DNA of 64,000 nt from Branchiostoma floridae (lineage: Eukaryota > Chordata > Leptocardii > Amphioxiformes > Branchiostomatidae), in the NCBI RefSeq assembly GCF_000003815.2, contig NC_049994.1, forward strand, positions 1,485,499 to 1,549,498, given 5' to 3'. Shown here one piece after another: positions 60,201 to 64,000 of this stretch (position 1 is its first letter; each line of letters opens with the position of its first letter). The notes under the pieces are model-generated. The model ran no database searches, was not told the DNA's origin, and saw only the letters and a program-made list of their open reading frames with translations. Position numbers and translations under genes: made by a program.

Positions 60201-62370
60201 CAGCCCTTGTACTTGTAGTAGCCAAGAAGTATGACTGACTTATGAAAGACGATAACTTTACTTCCTGGTATATATAGCATTGTATAGTAGGGCTTTCAAT
60301 TTTAGGTTTTAGAAGTATTTGATTATGGACCACTGAAGTGTTTGACTGTTTGTTACAGACCAAAGACACATGCCGGTTACATGATGATCGGAGCTGTGGG
60401 CTGTATAGTATGTCCATTCCTTACGGCACCGTTCCTACCGGAAAGTAAGTAAAAATATCATGAAAATCCGTAGTTCCTTTGTCTAGTTATCCTCCTTGGA
60501 AGATTTAAAAAAAACCGCCCCTGCAGTTTCAGAGGAAGATGCTAGGTGGTCCAAGCCTACACCACTTCTGTATTATCTGCCAGCAAAACAATCAAGACCA
60601 TAGCATGCATGTCAAGGTCAAAAGACACAAAACATTCTGCAGCAGTACCAGGGTCGAACACCAGCGACTCCAAAATCGACATTGACCTCCGTTTTTCCAA
60701 TACCTACCGACATGTTAACCATAAATATCTGGAAACACAAACAGGCAGACAGGCAAACCTATACCTCCATTTTTCATGGAGGTAATAACCTTAGTATAAG
60801 GATTATAAATGTAGGGAAGTGGTGGTATTGACTTCCGGTGACTTTTGACCTTCTGCTAAATTTATCTGTATGGAATTGATTCCCATTGTGTAGGACTTAC
60901 GTTTAGAAATAACTTGGCTCTACTTTACAATATGTTGTTCCAGGTCTGAACCCTCTGTCCATCACCATGGCCATGATTGGTAAGTTCGGCGTCACTGCTG
61001 GCTTCAACCTCATCTACATTTGGACGGCGGAACTGTATCCAACTATGATCAGGTACGTTCACTAACAGAAGAATTAAGGTTGCTAAACACTGGCTTTTTC
61101 ATACATCGCGAAATGATGCATTTAAACATGAACACTAGATCTTTCATCAGCACTTAAAACTGATGGAAATTGCCCCAAATTTATTGCAGCTTCCGGAACG
61201 TGGTGTGGGAAACCCGTGACTGCAGCAACTAGTCTTAAGTGCCACGTGCACATAACCGTCTACGTTCAGGAAGAAAGAAATATATAATTGTACATTCGAG
61301 CTCACCATCCAACAGAGACGGGGGGCGACATAGGTTGCCTGACACGTACGGCCCTTTGCTGAAATCACGTGGTGCTAACGTCAGTTGTAGATATTTGCAT
61401 TCATATGTCTTCAAAAACACATGACCACCAATTTCAATTCATAATCTTTGCATTTGGCAGGATGGCTTACAGATGTACTAACAGACACTGGCAGTGTCAG
61501 CACTGAGCAAATCAGCAAAATCAAGATTGCATTTTACCCTCAACTGCAAGTGATTTTTTTTTAAATAGTAGTTATCTTGAGGAAATATCACTAAAAATTC
61601 TCGCATTTCCACAGGAATGTGGGAGTGGGAGCCTCGTCCATGTTCGCACGTGTAGGCGGGATCATCTCACCGTACGTGGAGCTGTCCAAGAGTGTGTGGG
61701 GTCCTCTCCCGTATATCATCTTCGGGGCGCTGTCCTTCCTGGCCGCCCTGGCAGCGCTGCTTCTCCCGGAGACGCTCGGCGCAGAGCTTCCCGTCACCCT
61801 GGAGGATGGGGAGAACTTCGGAAAGTGAGTACAGTTAATTTTATTAGACACTGTGTAGTTTGAATCAAATTATTGTTGGTTCTTCGCAGTGGTAAGTGCA
61901 GATTGCGATCTGGAGAAGACACAATTTTCTGTAACTCCACTACATTCTGGGAGGCGATAATCCACACTGTGTACAAGTAGGGAAATATATCCACGAATGT
62001 TTATACCCTAGAACCAATAGTGTAAATGACAAGCTAGACCCTATATGTTGACTTATTCATACCTATGGATATCCATATATGTCTGTTTAGTTGTACTGTA
62101 AGTAGCTGTTATACATGTAGACCTTACGAAAGTCGCTGTACTTTTGTCGTGTCTCAATAAAGATACATGTATCCTCTTTTTTTTGGATTATTCATAGCAC
62201 TTTATAACACTGCATATGCGTACTATTTGTCCAGGAAAAAACCGAAACGTCCTAAGAACTACGAAGCTACCGAGAGCAAAGTAAACCAGGCGTACTCCCA
62301 TGATGCACCTGACACTGCAGAAAATGGTTTCACCTCAAAGCAGCCGAACATGGAGGTGACATCATTGTGA
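48224..62370 (+). CDS. SLC22-family organic cation/carnitine transporter-like protein (12 exons, 593 aa)
   Basis: Exons: 48224-48495, 52653-52809, 55125-55228, 55786-55940, 57114-57282, 58251-58404, 59018-59103, 59476-59619, 60359-60444, 60944-61052, 61615-61824, 62235-62370 (TGA). All junctions are GT-AG and phases agree, giving 1782 nt, the usual SLC22 size. The ATG has A at -3 and G at +4. Helix 1 is in exon 1, followed by the large extracellular loop typical of OCT/OCTN proteins, with five cysteines (FHCAV, YSCAL, GCDR, DCPF, SSCNH) and sequons such as NYS, NES and NAT. Exons 3-4 join to the MFS loop 2-3 motif GQLSDMIGRKK. Exon 6 gives the ESPRWL motif, exon 10 [10 protein letters not shown], exon 11 LPET. 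The family moves organic cations, zwitterions or anions across the plasma membrane; this protein's substrate cannot be read from sequence. The C-terminus (VTSL) fits a class I PDZ ligand. The closest vertebrate subgroup (OCT, OCTN or SLC22A15/16-like) is unresolved. Confidence 0.92.
48965..49330 (-). mobile_element. LINE 3' fragment in SLC22 intron 1, same family as 21900-22400
   Basis: The last coding residues ([13 protein letters not shown]) align with those of the copy B fragment (EKVGHFVFHCFQK), and the 3' ends share the stretch around GGGCTAATTGCAA in plus-strand reading. The Cys/His knuckle part has decayed. Confidence 0.55.
50480..50800 (-). mobile_element. LINE reverse transcriptase C-terminal remnant, SLC22 intron 1
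   Basis: The minus strand encodes [17 protein letters not shown], then a Pro/Lys-rich [14 protein letters not shown] stretch, the well-known C-terminal end of RTE/Jockey-like reverse transcriptases (RWFGHV ... GRP-K-WRD). No catalytic region remains. Confidence 0.65.
51095..51250. repeat. Two converging hairpin-family repeats, SLC22 intron 1
   Basis: The plus-strand unit at 51190-51240 has GAAGAAGGTGAC, loop AGAC, GGTCACC, then GAAACGTCGG. An inverted partner at 51097-51125 has CGTTTCTCTGACCGTC. Same family as copies at 54535, 56560, 56920 and 59290. Confidence 0.65.
51290..51985. repeat. Dispersed AT-rich repeat with terminal hairpin, SLC22 intron 1
   Basis: Contains CTAATTAATTATACAAATTG-type blocks and ends at a hairpin TTGCCTCCATGAA / TTCGTGGAGGCAA (51948-51976). 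A similar hairpin, TACCTCCA / TGGAGGTA, ends the copy at 60455-60790. Confidence 0.6.
52285..52355. repeat. Fragment of the CATATCCAGTTG foldback repeat, SLC22 intron 1
   Basis: CATATCCAGTTGATGAGTAAC followed by TTATTACCTGGATG matches the tail of the copy C insertion at 34360-34415. Confidence 0.6.
52880..53020 (-). mobile_element. SINE fragment, SLC22 intron 2
   Basis: Minus-strand sequence matches the body of the SINE at 36189-36480 (GGAAATGAGTACCCAATTTC, then a GGGACGTCCC region). The tRNA head is missing. Confidence 0.45.
53608..53707. other. Assembly gap (100 N) in SLC22 intron 2
   Basis: No coding sequence on either side. Confidence 0.98.
54535..54655 (-). repeat. Hairpin-family repeat, hammerhead-like core, SLC22 intron 2
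   Basis: In minus orientation: CCAGTCAGAACTGG hairpin, then CCGATGA, then a TGTGAC/GTCACC-type stem, then GAAACGTTG. The downstream part TGCGGTCCCAAACG (plus strand) recurs at 62755. Confidence 0.65.
54680..54770 (+). mobile_element. SINE body fragment, SLC22 intron 2
   Basis: GGCAAAGGCACTTTACACTA and TTTCTCACTGCAGTGGAAAT match the SINE body. The fragment adjoins a hairpin-family repeat. Confidence 0.5.
55543..55580 (-). repeat. Hairpin with exact CTGATGA box, SLC22 intron 3
   Basis: Minus strand: CTGATGA, a 7-bp stem GGTGTCT/AGACATC with loop GAT, then AAAACGTTGG. It resembles the other hairpin repeats but is a separate subfamily. Confidence 0.6.
56560..56650 (-). repeat. Hairpin-family repeat, SLC22 intron 4
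   Basis: Minus strand: GAGGATAGTGACAAACGG, then TCACCAAAACGTTC, the same stem and AAAC box with decay. Confidence 0.55.
56920..56995 (+). repeat. Hairpin-family repeat, SLC22 intron 4
   Basis: AACCAGCCAGAACTGCCATG followed by GGTGACAGGCGGTCAC and an A-run where GAAAC is expected. Confidence 0.55.
57333..57510. repeat. Foldback repeat carrying a copy of the exon 6 boundary
   Basis: CATATCCAGTTGCTTGAG and its reverse complement flank a loop of about 50 nt. The whole is bracketed by the direct repeat AAATGTAGAGATA (57334 and 57496). The loop holds a 26-nt stretch nearly identical to the acceptor of exon 6. Confidence 0.7.
57790..58185. mobile_element. MITE-like element rich in AGGTCC motifs, SLC22 intron 5
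   Basis: The left end GGGGTGGGTAC and the right end GTATCCACCC are inverted. Internally, AGGTCCAGG/CCTGGACCT palindromes repeat several times near 57830-57900 and again at 58090-58160. No coding capacity. Confidence 0.55.
59290..59400 (+). repeat. Hairpin-family repeat, SLC22 intron 7
   Basis: Leader GCGACACCTATAGCTGCAG, then CTGAGGAAGGTGACTGGCGG, TCACCGAGGCGTC. The CTGAGGA box is one base from CTGATGA. Confidence 0.6.
60144..60168. repeat. (TA)n microsatellite, SLC22 intron 8
   Basis: Uninterrupted TATATA run. Confidence 0.9.
60455..60790. repeat. Dispersed repeat with terminal hairpin, SLC22 intron 9
   Basis: Same 3' hairpin (ACCTCCATTTTTCATGGAGG) as the repeat in intron 1, preceded by CAGGCAGACAGGC, a decayed form of the GTCT tract. 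Confidence 0.55.
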
Positions 62371-62452
62371 ACTGGAGTTCAGCTGTCGGAGACAATATTC
62401 ATTGTATATTCATATTATAGCGCTCTTGTTGTGTATGTGCGATTTCTTGCTG

Positions 62453-62458
62453 ATTAAA
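62453..62458 (+). terminator. Polyadenylation signal variant of the SLC22 gene
   Basis: ATTAAA 83 nt after the TGA. Confidence 0.45.
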
Positions 62459-62557
62459 CCTTGTAAATTTGATAATTGAAGAAAAAGATCACATTTATGA
62501 TTATTCACGTTAAAGTATTAGACAATGTACCGTCTGCCACCTTCGGGGCTACACCTG

Positions 62558-62711
62558 CTAATCTCCAAGCAGATCCCACGGTGCCATAAGATAGTATCAA
62601 AGGAGTATAGCCGACCAAAATGGGCACAGTTTGACTCCCTTTGGCCGGCTGTACTCCTTGGCTAGTTTTGATACTATTTTATGGCACCGTAGAATTTGCT
62701 TGGAGATTAAC
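62558..62711. mobile_element. 154-bp foldback MITE nested in another repeat
   Basis: Arms of about 45 bp (GCTAATCTCCAAGCA ... CGGTGCCATAA ... ATAGTATCAAA) are inverted, with a smaller inner inverted pair. CACCTG precedes and follows the element, consistent with a short target duplication. The flanks join into one copy of the hairpin repeat family described for the SLC22 introns. Confidence 0.7.
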
Positions 62712-62790
62712 ACCTGGCTCAAATTGCACTGCAGCATAGGCGTCGCTGCTTATGGATGCGGTCCCAAACGTTAAGTATTTACGTATATAT
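62712..62790 (-). repeat. Hairpin-family repeat (distal part) split by a MITE
   Basis: GCACTGCAGCATAGGCGTCG and TGCGGTCCCAAACGTTAAGT match 54605-54650. The other half, CCGTCTGCCACCTTC, lies at 62530-62545 on the far side of the MITE. Confidence 0.55.
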
Positions 62791-63274
62791 TCTATCAGGT
62801 GTATAATGGCTTTTACGCCCCAGGTCAAACTTGCTTCACATGCGGATGTGGAAGCATTCTTCTTTTGCACAGGATTTAAAAAAAAAGGCTCATGTTCATC
62901 ACTCAATCACTCAAGTTTATTGTCGACGTGCCATTTTTTTCAATTCGGTGCATACACGTTTGCAGAACAGAAATGTTCGTACTAATAGAAACATCTGTAC
63001 GCTGTCTTCCATTTCTATTGTTGATGCTGTGATGTGATGGATAATGTTAGAATGTCTATGAAATGATATTATGACAACCCATGCCGATTAATTTGATGCT
63101 AATTAACCTTGGCATTAATTGTAAGCTGAATCGAAAAGCTTGTTCTTTTTACAAATCTCAAAACCCTAATAAACCAATATATCCAATATAAGTATTTTTT
63201 AGAAACAGATCATCATAATTAACGGTTGTTATTGAAGGATAAGAACTATGAACTAGTCAATGATTTACATCGAT

Positions 63275-63410
63275 GAAGGCCCGGGGGCGAAATCACTAGC
63301 GATCTCGCCCCCCCGGGGCGAAATCACTAGCGATCTCGCCCTCCCCGGCTAGTGATCTCGCCCCCCTACCTAGCCCCCCTTTAGCGATTTCGCCCCCCCC
63401 CCAAAAAAAA
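63275..63410. repeat. GC-rich palindromic tandem repeat
   Basis: Units of GGGGCGAAATCACTAGCGAT + CTCGCCCC, each self-complementary in part (GGGGCGA...TCGCCCC), repeated three to four times with C- and A-runs at the end. Very different base composition from its AT-rich surroundings. Confidence 0.75.
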
Positions 63411-64000
63411 ACGGGTTTACATGACATTTTAGAAGTTGATTGGTATAAATCACAAAATGTAGTTTCAGAATGATATAAGTACACGAGTTTGATACATAAC
63501 TCCATTCATAGTATCAATATTAACGTAATTACATGGTAATAAGATAGTTGAACTTGTTTCAGACAAGGAGGGTTTGGTCCCTTGTATTCCCATTATTGCA
63601 TATACCTGAGTCTTGACATAAGATATATTTCATTGTATTCACCTGTCCTCAAGCAACCTATATATCTCCAATATGAAGTCTCTACAATGAAGTGACCACA
63701 AAAGAACTATGTAATGTCTTATTAATTATGCAAATATTAGGTATTAATTAGAATAACGCACATTTTGGTATATGCACCTGACCAAGGGATATCTTCACCT
63801 CCAACATGACTGTTTTTTCTAGTATTTAGGAACTGATGCATTTACCCGTGTTTCTTAAGACAGGTACTTTACCAGTGTTTGTGTAGCATTTAGCAACAGC
63901 TATATCACTTGCGCGTAGATAGTGTTTATAATGAGAACTATTATTCACGTGTGTTTTTGTTAGTGCTTTGAACAGCATCTTTTCAGGATAGCACTGAGTC

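Overview
This is eukaryotic genomic DNA from an invertebrate deuterostome, most likely a cephalochordate (amphioxus, Branchiostoma-type). The basis is many short exons with GT-AG introns, a tandem array of NRF-6-like acyltransferase genes, a multi-exon SLC22 transporter, and dense, varied repeats (LINE fragments, a tRNA-derived SINE, many MITEs). The species assignment is inference. Four runs of exactly 100 N mark assembly gaps (6747-6846, 12091-12190, 15668-15767, 53608-53707).

Positions 1-40607 hold three tandem copies, all on the plus strand, of one 16-exon gene for a polytopic membrane protein: an N-terminal cysteine-rich NRF domain followed by an acyltransferase-3 (AT3) membrane domain. 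Copy A (198-10212) enters the window at exon 3 and is open wherever it can be read. Copy B (11994-25183) has all 16 exons but carries an in-frame TGA in exon 2. Copy C (28176-40607) lacks exon 2 and has a 7-nt insertion in exon 3, so it is probably a pseudogene at its 5' end, although exons 4-16 remain open. Stop-to-stop spacing is about 15.0 and 15.4 kb. The copies differ mainly by insertions in introns: three elements flanked by TA or near-TA duplications, a long-TIR element, two large LINE pieces, a SINE and several perfect palindromes.

Positions 40608-48223 contain no gene I can support. They hold MITE-like inverted-repeat elements, a satellite of about 260 bp period and a block of short tandem repeats.

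Positions 48224-62370 hold one 12-exon plus-strand gene for a 593-residue SLC22 (organic cation/carnitine transporter-like) protein of the major facilitator superfamily. It is apparently intact. Its introns carry LINE and SINE fragments and several copies of a hairpin repeat family that resembles a hammerhead ribozyme core. The last 1.6 kb is 3' flank with MITEs and a GC-rich palindromic repeat. The two gene types share no obvious pathway; both encode integral membrane proteins.
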